Part shown: piece after piece, positions 17,540-28,837 of the stretch
Numbering within the stretch: the first letter of the stretch is position 1
Layout: the number at the start of each line of letters is the position of its first letter
Source of the DNA: Triparma columacea
Lineage: Eukaryota; Sar; Bolidophyceae; Parmales; Triparmaceae
DNA: 37,084 nt
Assembly (NCBI GenBank): GCA_030267965.1
Contig: BRYA01000547.1
Coordinates: forward strand, 1 to 37,084
Direction of reading: 5' to 3'
The notes under the pieces: model-generated
What the model saw: only the letters and a program-made list of their open reading frames with translations
Told to the model about the DNA's origin: nothing
Databases searched by the model: none
Position numbers and translations under genes: made by a program

Positions 17540-20305
17540 ATGTCAAAGAAAACCTCCCCTATTCAGCTGTACGACTCCGATGATGACGATGACCTCTTAA
17601 TACAGCCCGACTTCCTGGAGGGTTGGGAAGCCCCTTCCCCTAGCAAAGCGGAGAAGCGGGGAGGCAGGCGGCGGGGGCAGTCCCCGGAGAAGTTGGCGGC
17701 GAAGAGGACAAAGGATGATTCGGTGGTTGTAATTGAAGACAACAATGACGATGTCGAAGACAACAATGACGATGTCTTGTATAATACTACGACTACCACG
17801 AAAACTACCTCGGTGAGTGAGGAGAAGGTGGTCTTGTTGGCGTCAAAGAATTAAGCAAGCAACAAAAATTCTAACTTCTTCTCGCACTGTAGAGGACCTC
17901 CTATCCCACAGGTTGCATCGAAACGAATCCCGTTTTCGGGTCGTCTACCTTGAGTTCCTTCGCGAAAGGCACCTTCGCGAAATCCTCGTCGGGCAATTCG
18001 AGCACTCTCTTCGACGCATCCACGAAGCCCATCTTCGGCTCATTTCATTCGGCGCCGTCGTCTGGAGGCTTTGGGGCCCTCGCTAGTAAAAAGGTGGGAA
18101 CGTCGGTTCGAAACTTGAGAACATCACGAACGCTAGAATCTTACTCGTTGCTTCGCCCCTCGCCTTGCAGAACGGAAGCAGTTTCGGTGACATGAAGAGG
18201 CCTTCCTCTAATCACTGTCACACGGACAACGAGTTCTTCGCCAGCTCTTTTGTCGCCGCCAAAAGACAAAAGGTGGGAACGTTGAGGAGCCCCATCGAGC
18301 TTGATATGTCTCAATCATCTTCTCCGACGTGGACTTGTTCACACTGCACTCTAATAAATGACGTTTCGACTTCAGTCTGCTCGGCGTGCTCGGCGCCTAA
18401 TACAGAAGAAGACGAAGCCTCCCGAATCCTCATCCAGGCCCATTTGAATCAAGAGCAGCAGGAGAAGAATGAGAGGATATGTAAGGAGACGGAGCTCTCC
18501 AAAACGGGAAGCGACGGCCAGGCCTTCAACTTCGTGAGGAAGGTCCTCGAGGCGTCCAGCAAGGTCAAGGGCATCGAGGCTCTGGCGGAGGATGACCTCT
18601 TCTTCTTCGCTTACGCTCTCGTAAAGCAGCGCGATAGCTTCAAGGCGTTGGGTCATCCGCACGAAGTAAGTGTAGCATTTCACTACACCTCCAGTGCCTC
18701 AATCTCTACGATCCAAAAGGTGGGGCTGCTGACTAAGCAAGAGAGGACGCAACAAGCAATCAGCGCCTCCTACCACGGAGCCGTTTACGGCGACGGCGTC
18801 TACACAGCTGACAACCCCTTCGCCTTCGCAACCTACGGAGACACCGGACTGATATGCGCGATACTAAAGGGTAGGGAATTTGACCAGAGGAAGAGGAACC
18901 AAATTGGATCGAGCAGTCAATACCCGTCCGATGTTGGCGCTGTGATCGGCAATAAGGGGACGGGAGGCGTCAACGATACTACTACATTTTACGACGAAAT
19001 AGGTGAGCGGCTGCGAGGAGCGAAGCTAATTGCGAATTAATCTAACTCCCTCGCTCTTCAGTCCTGAAGTCGAGCAAGCAGGTGATCCCTGCCTTTCGTT
19101 TCCCAAAACACTTCGAGTCTTCAAAAGAAGGACAGCAGTTGATTTGGGAATTCCAGGAAAAGCTAGACCAGATCATCCAGCAGTGCATTAACTCGAAGCC
19201 GGGCCCTCCATCAATTCGATCTCACCCCCTCGGCCCGCGTGCGAATTTTCAACCATCTGCAGTGCAGCCGATTCTTCCGGCACAACCAGCCTTGTGGCAG
19301 ACCGCACAGCAGTTTCCTCCTCACCACACAATGGGAGGCCTATATACTCAACCCTACCAAGCACAACAACAATATGGGCAGCCCACACAAGCCTACGGCC
19401 AGCCTTACGGTCAGCCACAGGCCTACGGTCAGCCACAGCCCTACGGTCAGCCACAGCCCTACGGTCAGCCTCAGCCCTACGGTCAGCCACAGTCCTACAG
19501 TCAATCCTCTTCGCAACTCCTGATACAACAGCTCCGCGCTCATATAACCCTCCGTGCTCAACAGGGTTACAACGCTTTCGTGCTACCAAACACAATTCCT
19601 CAGGCCGCTGCTACTGCTGTTACCACAACATATCAATACACGGCCCCCCAAACACTCCCCACCTGCAAAGCTGAGAAGATCAAAGTGCGAAAGTCAAAAC
19701 AGGCGACTGACTGCTCAATTTGTCTCGACACCCTCCTCAACACAAAGACCTACAAATTGGCAACCTGTGGCCACGAATTCCACCGATCCTGCCTGGACCA
19801 GATGCTCAAGAACTCGAGCAACTGCGCGATCTGTCGCTTACCGGCGTCCAAGGTGAACTCGATCGGGGCGCAGCCCTCTGGAGCGCTGTCGGTGATCACA
19901 GCCCCACCCCGAGTCGGCGGGGGCGTGGGCGGCTACGAGAACGACGGAGTCATTGAAATGAAATTCGTGTTCAACTCGGGAACCCAGCGCCCTTACATGC
20001 CGAACCCCGGCGTCGCTTTTCAAGGCGCTTCCAGAAACGGTTACTTACCCGATAATGAAGAGGGGCGAAAGGTCCTCAAGAGAATTGTCACTGCGTTTAT
20101 GACTGGAAAGATGATGTTCGTGGGAACGTCCATGACGACTGGGATGTCCAATGTAGTGACTTACGGCTCGATCCACTTGAAGTCTCAAATGAGGGGAGGC
20201 TCTCGAGTACACGGTTGGCCCGACGCCTCGTATTTCGCCAATGTCAACGAGGAGTTGGACTCGTCGAACGTTCCCAAAGCCCACGAAAGCGGCCACTTAG
20301 GATAG
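17540..20305 (+). CDS. FG-motif / RanBP2-type zinc finger / PARP catalytic / RING / Deltex C-terminal domain fusion protein
   Basis: Four exons (17540-17812, 17893-18093, 18171-19002, 19062-20305) give 849 residues, all junctions in frame. Residues 1-91 are acidic and basic low complexity. Residues 92-158 carry VFG, IFG and GFG motifs. A RanBP2/NZF-type zinc finger has W212, C214, C217, C228 and C231. The PARP domain at ~270-460 shows FHYT (H329), [15 protein letters not shown] (Y369) and FYDEIV (E434), an intact-looking H-Y-E triad followed by QVIPAF. Residues ~530-590 contain five YGQPQ-type repeats. A RING finger at 653-696 begins CSICLDTL and has [10 protein letters not shown] and CAIC. 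The Deltex C-terminal (DTC) domain at ~731-840 has [21 protein letters not shown] and VHGWPD. DTC domains bind ADP-ribose and let RING-DTC ligases act on ADP-ribosylated targets or ubiquitin. Predicted role: combined ADP-ribosyltransferase and ubiquitin E3, probably nuclear. Confidence 0.88.
19385..19502 (+). repeat. 15-bp coding tandem repeat (YGQPQ)
   Basis: Around five near-identical copies of a 15-bp unit (CCCTACGGTCAGCCA with A/T variants) encode YGQPQ/YGQPQP repeats inside the PARP-Deltex gene, between the PARP and RING domains. The segment is disordered and Q/Y-rich, like prion-like or phase-separating linkers. Such minisatellites commonly vary in copy number between strains. Confidence 0.85.
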
Positions 20306-20726
20306 TATAATAATAATGAGAAGAGGGATTGGGATGGCTCATTTACATTGGATGTGCGGAGACAGCGGCACCACACAACACACACACACACACACACACT
20401 GCCTCCGAGTCGGGGTTACGTTACTGCGCACACCAATGCGCAAAGAGGAAGAAGAACCTTGTTGCATGTACAAATACCTCCTTGCCTTAATTACTGTTTT
20501 GATTGCCGTCCTTGATTGTCCGTCCAGTTTCTGGGAACTTACTTTTGGGCAATTGGCTCAAAGTCGGAAACAGGCTCTCTTTCTCCCAAAATCTCATCAT
20601 TAAGTATCTGTACGATCACTGCAGACTAATATTGACCTTAAAATCCTCCCTGATCATACATTAAAGTCCCTACACGTTTGTAAGGTTTAGATCTCCTACT
20701 TTGGATCCTCGAGCACTCTTGAGCTT
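20306..20726. other. Intergenic region with (CA)n microsatellite
   Basis: The region between the PARP-Deltex stop codon and the next gene holds a (CA)~10 run at ~20379-20399 and otherwise unique sequence. Small frames here show no recognisable domain. It must contain the PARP-Deltex 3' UTR and the WDR81-like promoter. Confidence 0.6.
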
Positions 20727-23700
20727 ATGGCCAGTTTCTCCCCTAATACATCAAATACATCTAATACACCCTCTGTTGATGGTTTAGGTAACGTATATCG
20801 TAGTTATGAACTATCATTTGATGATGATAGAGGTTTAGATGTATTTATTGTACAGACTCGAAATGAACATGTATGTAAAGAGGAAGGTAAAGAAGATATT
20901 CAACAGGAGGAAAAGAACAACGATGGACAACCATCGTCTCCAAACTCGGCTGCAAGGTTGAAGCGGTAAGTGCCTGCGCCAAAACTACTTTGATGCTTGA
21001 TTGGGAGAAAGCTTAATTGAGAGAATGGGCTGTTGCCAGTCATCGCTTGAATCGTCGCTTGAGTCGTCGCTTGAATCGTTGCTTGAGCTGCGTGGAGCAT
21101 TGTTGTGCTGCGTGGAGCTTTGTTGTGCTGCGTGGAGCATTGTTGTGCTGCGTGGAGCTTTGTTGTGCTGCGTGGAGCACGAGCTGGGCTTCGTCGTGGC
21201 GAAGAGCACAGGCTTGGCTTTGGCGTAGCAAAGAGGCTTTGGCGTAGCAAAGAGTGACAAAGATGCTTTGGCGTAGCAAAGAGTGGCTCCACACACACAC
21301 ACACCCACACACCCCCACACACACACCAACACACACCCCTTCCGCGACTCGCTTCGCTCGTCGCCACCCGTCGCCCCCCAGCATCCTTCATTCCGAGTCT
21401 CTCCTCTCTACTTCTTACTACCTCCGTTCCTCTTCCCCCCCCCCCTCCCCTACCACCCCTACCACCCCCCACCACCTCCTCCCAATTCACCACACCCCAA
21501 CCCACACCCTCTACCCCCTCCCCCCTTCCTCCCCTTTCCTAACCTCCGTCCGTACCTCGACTCTATTCTCCTTCCTCTCCATCCCTTCAACTCTCCACCT
21601 CCAACAACCCAAACGAACCGAGCAGATCCTCTCCTTTGCCGCCTCAGTACTAACCCTCCAAATAATAAAAGCCGGAGGCGCCATGGGGGTAGACAACCAG
21701 GGCTGGGTGTTCTACCTCCTTGAGGGTGACCGGCGTTCCCTCCTCCCCTCCTCTTCTACCTCCCTCCCCCCCTCCCCACCCTCCTCAAACCTTACCTTAA
21801 CGGGGCAGTGGCAGATGGGCATCATCACTAACTACGCGTACCTCCTACACCTGAACGAGGCTTGCGGAAGGATACAGGGGAACATGGACGGGGGGGGTAT
21901 CGTTTTCCCGTGGGTTACCAACTTTAAGGAGGAGATCAAGGATCCTAACTGTAGGGAGGGATGCTGGAGGGACTTGAGGGTCAGGTGAGAAAACTAGGCG
22001 GGCCGACACAATCTTCCCCCCCCCCTCCCCCCCCCCCTCTCTCCCTTCTTGCGCAACCGCTAACCAACCCAAACCCCCTCTCCGCTCTCTTAGCAAGTAC
22101 CTCCTAAACAAGGGTCCCTCCATGCTCTCCCTCCAGTACTCCACCCTCTCCCACCACGTAACCGAGTCCATGTCCGAGCTAACCTACTGCCTCTACCTCG
22201 CCCGCACCCTCCCCCTATCCTGGCTCCAACGCGTGGTGAGAAGAGACTTCGTACCCGGACACTATAGCGGGGACCTAGGGAGACTCTGGGAACTCAGCCC
22301 TGATGAACTTACGAGGGAGTTTTATGATAAACCTGAGGTATTCAAATCAAGACACCCGGAACTAATGGGTGACATAAGTCCCCCCCCCTGGTGTGACGAC
22401 GCTACGGAAACGATAAAGTACCATCGTAGGCTTCTTGAGGGTTCTGTTGTGAGCTCGAATTTACACCATTGGATAGACCTTAACTTCGGCGCCGCGCTGA
22501 GCGGACCTGAGGCATTGAGGAATAAGAATATACCATTGTACGTAACTGGTTGGGGTGTTGGGGGTAACGACGTTGGGAGAGGGGGGAGGAGGATTGATAG
22601 TAGAGGTGTGGGGGGGGGGGGTGAGGAGGGAGGGGGAGGAGGGGGGGGGGGAGGAGGAGGAGGAGGGAGGAGACAAGGGAGGGGATTTGTTAAACTATTC
22701 GGGGAGAAACACCCAAAGAGAAGGCTCCTTTATGGAGGTGAGGAGGTTGTTGTTAAGGACGTTAAAGAAGATGAAGACGCGATTGACGGGGTTAACGATG
22801 GAATCGTGGAGGACGGGGATCTGGAATTCAGGAGGGCAAGCGTTGGGAGGGGGAGCAGTGGAACGGGTAGATCACTACTTAATTTTCAGGCTGATGGTGG
22901 GGAGGATAACGAAAGGATTAGCAGCCCGATTACAGCACCAAGCCCTATCACTGTGGTGGATGATGGGGGAGGAATTAGGGAGGGCGAGGAGGGGCTATCT
23001 TCCGAGGCCCGGAGCTACATTATCGAGGAGATCAAATCGCTCAACGCAGTCGTTTCTGATGAGACCTTCGGGATGAAGTACGAGGACGTCTTCAATACGG
23101 CGTACCCTCAGGGAGACGAGGGGATCGTCGCGATGGCCAGGGATGTTTACAAGAGCGCCGGCGTTGACATTGGGGAGGGGATGCACTGCGGGCTCCAGAA
23201 ATTGGAGAGGGGGGAAATCACGAGAGAAGAGATTGGGGAGGGGGGGGAAAGGTTCATGTTCCCCCCCGGCGCTTTTGAGTGCTACGAGACTCTCCGTGGA
23301 ATTAAGACCTACGACGGGCCTAATGAGGCTGTTCTCGACATCCCGTTATCCACAATTGAGGCTCTCAACGGGAACGCCTTTGATTTTCTGAAGGAGACGC
23401 TCTTAGATGTCTTCTCCAGACCCGCCAAGGATGACGTGGGCGACGATTACTACCTCGACAAGGTTCCCCCGTTCGTTCAGCTAATGGGTCGGCTTATCGG
23501 GGACGGGGTGGTGACGAGCAGGGTGGTGTCGTGGTTCGATGCCCTGCTGAATTGCAACCGCCAAACCCTCCTCAGCGAGCTCCTAGTGTCCCCTCTACTC
23601 CTGGACCTGTACAGAGTCGAGGACGGGGGCAAGTTCATAACCGCACTGACGAGGTGGGGGATGGAAAGGATCACTGAGCGGGCGGGGGAAGACGTGAAGA

Positions 23701-26393
23701 AGGGCGTCGTCGGGATGTTCGCGATGATGAGCGGAGCTGAGGGATTCGGGCCCGGCCTTTCCGCCCGTTACGTCGTTCCGGCACTCGTCAAGACGGTGGG
23801 ATCCCCGAGGATCCTCTCGAGGGGCGCGGGGGGGGGCTCGGAAGGATTGGGAGAGAGCGTTGATGCTAGTAGAATGCACGTGGCGAGGGCGCTGGCGAGC
23901 ATCATACCACTGTTGAAGGAGGAGGTCATCGGATCGGGAATAATAGATCCAATTTTCGCGAATCAGATCCCGCGGCTCCAGATGGAGCTCGCCAAGGGTA
24001 GGGCGGAGAAGGAGAGGGGACGGGAGGGCGTGGTGAACGCCATGGTGGAGGCCCTTTACGTGCTCCACTGCTGCCTCCCCTGGGTAAGCGAGGGCACGGT
24101 GGAGTGGCACTACTTCAGGCAGCCCCCCATACCGGTGCACCAGCTCCTGGTCCTAATGACGCCCCTCGTTCACGAGCCGGGGGCCTACCACGTCCTAGCG
24201 GAGACCGGAAGCATGCTCTGCAGCGCCTGCTGGGCGGCCGAGGGGGGGAAGTTCGTTGAGGAGGAAGTCGTGGGAGTAGTGGACGGGTTCTGCGGCTGGC
24301 TTTGGGATGAATACACGAGGACTCTGAGTGAAGAGTCGCAAAAGCTGTCGGAGCTCGAAATGACTTCCAGGGGGCAACTGCCAGTCGCATCCTACAACTC
24401 CCTCCACAACGCCATCATTGAGAGTGTCATGGCGCTGCCTGGGATGGAAATCGGAAAGGAACTTTATGAAACAGTCAAGGGCGTCGTAGGAGGGGAGGGG
24501 TGGGGGGAAAGGTGTGGAAATGCCAACATGCTCGTTAAGTGGTGGGGCAAGGGGAGGGAAAGGGAGAAGAAGGGACGGGAAAAGAAGGGCAACCCCGAGA
24601 AGGGGGAGGGGGACAAAAACAATCCACTTGCAGAGGTTGTAGTCGGAATGGGAAGGATGGGAGGTTGGATAAGGCGGACAATCAGAGGAAGGAGAGAGCG
24701 GGCCGAAACGAGGGGTGACGTAGAAGATGATGCTAACAGGGCATGGGGGGGTGGGGACGATGACATGGTGGATCCCCTGGGAGTCGGAGGAGGCATCACG
24801 AGCCTTATGGACGCCGCCAGGGAGAAGGGCTTGGGAGTGAACTACGTGGGAGAAGGCGTCGTGGGAGGCAACGTGGTGGAGGAGTACTTCAACGGGGGAG
24901 GGGGGGCTGTCGAGCTGCAGCCGCCTAGGGGAGGAGGGGGGGGGGGTAGTAGCGAGGGGGAGGGGGGGAGGGCGAGCAGGTGAGGCGAGGCGAGGCGAGG
25001 GCCGGAGCGAAGCAAAGCGTTAAGACGATTGCAATAATTCTCACCAATTTCCCCCTTCGCTTCGCCTGTGGCCGTCTTAGTGTTCGCGTACTAAGCAACG
25101 ATGGGAGTAGAGAGGGAGAGGGTTTAGAGGAGGAGGAGGACAGCGGGGAAGAGGAGGACAGCGGGGAGGAGGAGGGGGGGGGGAGGGAGGGGGCGAAGAA
25201 CATCATGAAGGTGCTGGGGGGAGGAGGAGGAGTTAGGAGGGGGGGGTGGGAGGCAGGGAGGGGAGGGAGGGGGCGAGGTGGGGGGGATGTTGAAGAGAGA
25301 AGGTGAGAATATACGAAAGCCGGCACATGGCACACCTAGAATTCCCCCTAACAGTACGGTTTGGTGTTCGCTGATATCGCAGAATCGATAGAACGTGGTT
25401 GGTCGGCAGCGAGGGGATGCGCGAGCGAAGCACTCGGGCTGGCGATAAGGGGGGTAAGTTGGATTCTGAACCTTGGAAAAAGATCGGGCGTGGATGGAGT
25501 ACACACATGGTGCTCCTGAGCGAGCTGGACGGGAGCACGGCGGGGGGAGAAAAGGTTTCAGGGATCCGGACGCTGAGCTCGAACAAGGCGGAATCAATCC
25601 TCGCTACGGGAAGCAGGAACGGTGAGGTGCTCTTGTGGGATATCGCTTCGCACCCACCAGTCGTGAAGGGGAGATTCAAGGGTCACAGGGTCGCAGCGAA
25701 GGGGGGGTATTATAAGCCCGAGAGGCTCGAACTTTACGACGAGGGAAACTTGAAGACTGGGGAGATACTCCAGCTGAGCATAGAGGAAGCAGACAGGGGT
25801 ATAGTGTGCGACGGTAACCTGACAGTGTTCGACTGCGAGACCCTCCAGCCCTTGGCCCTACTCAAGAAGAACGCGAGCTGCCACTTCGCGGCGTTCAGGG
25901 AGGAGGACAAAATTCTGGGGCTAGGCTGGGGCGAGGGGGGGGGAGGTAGGGGGGGGGGGGACGGGGGGGGGGGCCNNNNNNNNNNNNNNNNNNNNNNNNN
26001 NNNNNNNNNNNNNNNNNNNNNNNNNNNNNNNNNNNNNNNNNNNNNNNNNNNNNNNNNNNNNNNNNGGGGGGGTCGGGAGGTAGCCTTTGAGGAGGTCGTA
26101 GTACAACGTTGTCGCTAAACCTCATTCAATCACCTTGCAGATTCGAGGGAGGCGGGGAGGGAGGGAAGAGAGGGAAGGACGTACTGTACGCTGTCAGCGG
26201 GCACAAAGCGGCGGCCGCTGCCATCCCGGCGCCGGGGAGCAAGGAGGTGAAGGTGAAGGCCAGGCACTTTGTCGACGGGGAGGGGAACAAGGTGCAGAAG
26301 AAGAAACTATGCTGCAGGAGTATGCTGTTGTTGGGGTTGAGGAATCTGATGGTGGTGGGCTGTGAAGACGGAACGGTGAAGATATGCGTGTAG
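20727..26393 (+). CDS. WDR81: WDR81-type BEACH and WD40 protein (interrupted by an assembly gap)
   Basis: Exons 20727-20965, 21382-21984, 22094-24979, 25081-25302, 25383 to about 26079 (across the gap) and 26141-26393. Every intron is phase 2, which supports the joins. The BEACH domain spans exons 2-3: GIITNYAYLLHLNEACGR, VFPWVTNF, WRDLRVSKYLLNKG, HHVTESMSELTYCLYLAR, then SPDELTREFY, PPPWC and SSNLHHWIDLNFGAALSG. It matches the WDR81/GFS12 BEACH type more than LYST/NBEA. Further on, PPFVQLMGRLIGDG also matches WDR81. WD40-like repeats occupy the last exons (ILATGSRNGEVLLWD, VCDGNLTVFDC, LMVVGCEDGTVKICV). WDR81 with WDR91 controls endosomal PI3P and aggregate autophagy. A kinase-like N-terminus was not recognisable. 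A poly-Gly/Arg linker is encoded at ~22600-22680. Exon 1 is the least certain join. Confidence 0.82.
20966..21381 (+). repeat. Minisatellite-filled intron 1 of the WDR81-like gene
   Basis: The predicted intron contains four 12-bp units of CGCTTGAATCGT type (~21043-21090). It also has about 4.5 copies of a 20-bp unit GCTGCGTGGAGCWTTGTTGT alternating CAT/CTT (~21087-21180). Three copies of CTTTGGCGTAGCAAAGAG follow (~21219-21282). A (CA)n tract (~21289-21340) and a CCCCTTCCGCGACTCGCTTC segment end the intron before the acceptor. The last module is shared with the SKP1 intron. Confidence 0.75.
25976..26065. other. Assembly gap (90 Ns) in the WD40-coding region
   Basis: Ninety Ns are bounded on both sides by runs of G (GACGGGGGGGGGGGCC before and GGGGGGG after). 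The gap falls inside the WD40-coding exon, and fewer WD repeats are visible than a seven-bladed propeller needs. The true missing length could therefore exceed 90 bp. Confidence 0.95.
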
Positions 26394-26493
26394 AGGTAGA
26401 GGGGGGGGAAACGAACAAAGTATCGTAGTATCTTGTATAGCAACAACATGTTAATTTCGTCCGGGCCGTCCTGTTATATATATACATATTTGT

Positions 26494-28837
26494 TCATCTC
26501 CTCATCATGTCCTTCAAGCTCTGCTGTCCCCCCTTCCTAGCCTTTGCAATGGACCCCTTGGCCATGAGTATCTTAGTCTTCTTCGACGCGTTCCACAAGC
26601 TCTGCGTAGGCTTATCTTTACCCCCCTTCGTGATGAACTCGTTCGACCTTGAAGTCTGATTCGATGCAGGGTTAGGAGTTACGTTTTCCCTACCCCCTCC
26701 AACCCAAGGACCATTAAGTCCCTCCCATCCCGATCCCTTCCTGCGTTTCTTGATACCGGCAATGGTGGACTTGATCTCTACCGATATGCTCTCCTCAGAA
26801 TCCGAGCCCGAGGAGTCGATGAACTTCTTCATCGATTTAATGCTCGCGATATCTAGGGCTGAGTCCGCACTATTCTGGACCACCTTCTTTGTCTTGTGTT
26901 TTAGGCTCTTGAGTTGGGGGTAGAGAGGGCGAGCGATGTGAGGCGTGGGCAAGGGGTTGATATTTGCGTTAGGTGTCACCATGTTGTAGGGTTTTTTGGT
27001 TTTTTCAAGTCCCCCCCGTCCTCACCTTGCCCGTGTCACCTCCCCCCGTTCTGTTACTGTCCCTCGTAATTTCTCCTATCTTTCTACTCTTGCTCGTCTC
27101 CCCTCCCCGGAGGCTGTGGAGCGATGTGTTTCGGCTTAGTAGTCCTCCCCCCCCCCCCTTCGTGTACCTCCCTCTCCCTTCCCTCTCCATCTTTTTCCTT
27201 TTAACAATTTTATCCCCATCCCTCCTCCCTCCTTTCTGCCTACCCTCCCCCCTCTCTTTATAATCTCCCCCGCCTTCCCCATCTTCCTCCTCCGATCCCT
27301 CCCCGTTCCCCCCCTGTACAATTTTAACAAACTCGTACCTGAGTGCCTCGAACGCCCTGTCCTTCGCTTCCATTTGCTCCTTCATGTGTAGCTCCGCCAT
27401 GCTGACGGACCTGTGCGCTGACTCGAGCTTGCTCTCGAGCCTGTTTATGGCCTCCTTGAACTCCAGGTTCTCGTTTATGAGTCTCTTCCGTTCCTTCCGA
27501 GTAGCCATTAGTGACTTCTCCACCTCCTCGTTCGTCCTCGCTAGCGTCGCCTTCGCGACCTCCAATTCTCTCCTTTCGTTTTTCTCCTCGTCCTTAAGTT
27601 TGAAGTACCTCCCCTCCCATATTGCCGTGTTTCCCTTTTCCTTCGCAAGCCTCCCCTCCGCGGCCCTAAGCTCCCTCTTAACCGCAGTAACCTCGTCGGC
27701 GATCTCGTAGTTCCTCCTCTTCAATCTCCTCATCTCCTCGCAGTTAGGGTCCGCCGTAACGTACCTCCTGTTGGAAGCGAAGAGCGCAGAGTGGAGCCTT
27801 AAGTTGTCCCTAACCAGACCTTCCCTCGTAAGTGCTCCCCCTCTAGGTCTCCTTAGTGTGAGATTCACGTCAGAGGGTTCGCTAGCAGTCGTGCGGATGT
27901 AACAACCGACGGAGGGATCGTAGACCTCGACGTGCTGGTGACCGTTGGGTAGGGTGTAGACCGTGGTTGTGGGGGAGGTCAGGGGGGGGAAGATTGAGGC
28001 TACAGTGGGAAGTGGGGGAGGGGGGAGAGCTGGAAGGGGAGGGGGGGGCGTAAGGGGAGCCGTGGGAAGGGGGTGTGGGAGTTAGTGTTTTTGGCTCGTT
28101 TTTAGGGGTTTGCTTGAGAACGACGATCCCCTATATTTACCCCGCTCACCTGTTCCCTCCAGCGGTGCCGTTCCCGAACCCGTCTGTGTTCCCGGCTGCG
28201 TTGTTTCTGGCATTATTGGCGTCCCCCCGTTGACCAGGAACGCTTCACTGAGGTCAAAGAACTCCTCCTCCTCCTCCTCCCTCGTTAGATCATCGTGTCC
28301 TTTTTGTTTATCGTTATCTTCCCCCTCACCCCGAACCCTAATATCAGGCTTAACGTCCCCCCCAGTTTCCGTGTGTCCGCCAGACAAGTCTTTATAATTC
28401 CCCACCCCGAAGACTCCTTTTTTGAATACCATACCTTCCATCTGTCCATTCCATTCACTCTCTTGAAAGTCTTCTGCTCCAACGTCGTGTGTTATCACGT
28501 CGTCGTTTATCCCCTCCTCCCCCCCCTCATAGCAGCAGCATCCCATAGAGCAATAGCAAACACCTTTCCCCCCCCCCCCCTCCTCTCCCCTCTCATAATT
28601 ATCCTCAGTAATCTCAACTTCGAATTTAAGTTCCGGCATCCCCTCAATATCCTTCCTCTTATACCCCTTCCTACACATTGGGCATTTAACTTCCCCTTCC
28701 TTTTTTTTACCAGCCCATGTTAAAAGACATGAACGGTGGAGGACGTGACCACAGAGGGGGAGGGAGGTTAAGGTGTGGAGGAGGGGTTCCATGCAGATAC
28801 AACATGTTGGTGGGGTGTAGGTTGGAGGAGTGGACAT
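26494..28837 (-). CDS. RING-H2 and coiled-coil protein
   Basis: Three exons (28837-28150, 28029-27026, 26907-26494) join in frame to 701 residues. The N-terminus is a RING-H2 finger (CCICMEPL, CGHVLHRSCLLTW, CPMC) at ~12-60. An acidic region with a cysteine cluster (CYCSMGCCCY) and a glutamate run (EEEEEEF) follows. The second exon has a proline-rich stretch, then a long charged coiled coil (RLKRRNYEIADEVTAVKREL onward, roughly residues 330-480). The remainder is basic and low complexity, with SDSEES in the last exon. The order RING then coiled coil recalls TRAIP-like E3 ligases, but similarity beyond the layout is not evident. A predicted ubiquitin E3 of unknown substrate. An alternative is two genes, but the frame-preserving GT-AG junctions and lack of an ATG at the start of exon 2 argue for one. 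Confidence 0.65.

Noticed and set aside
18088..18290. Possible extra intron in exon 3 of the PARP-Deltex gene, because AAAAGGTGGGAACGT occurs both at the exon 2 donor and again near 18268
   Set aside because: Splicing there would remove the zinc finger, which reads through in frame with all four cysteines; kept only as a possible alternative splice site.
25895..26125. Proline-rich frames spanning the N gap
   Set aside because: They are complement readings of G homopolymers and unknown bases.
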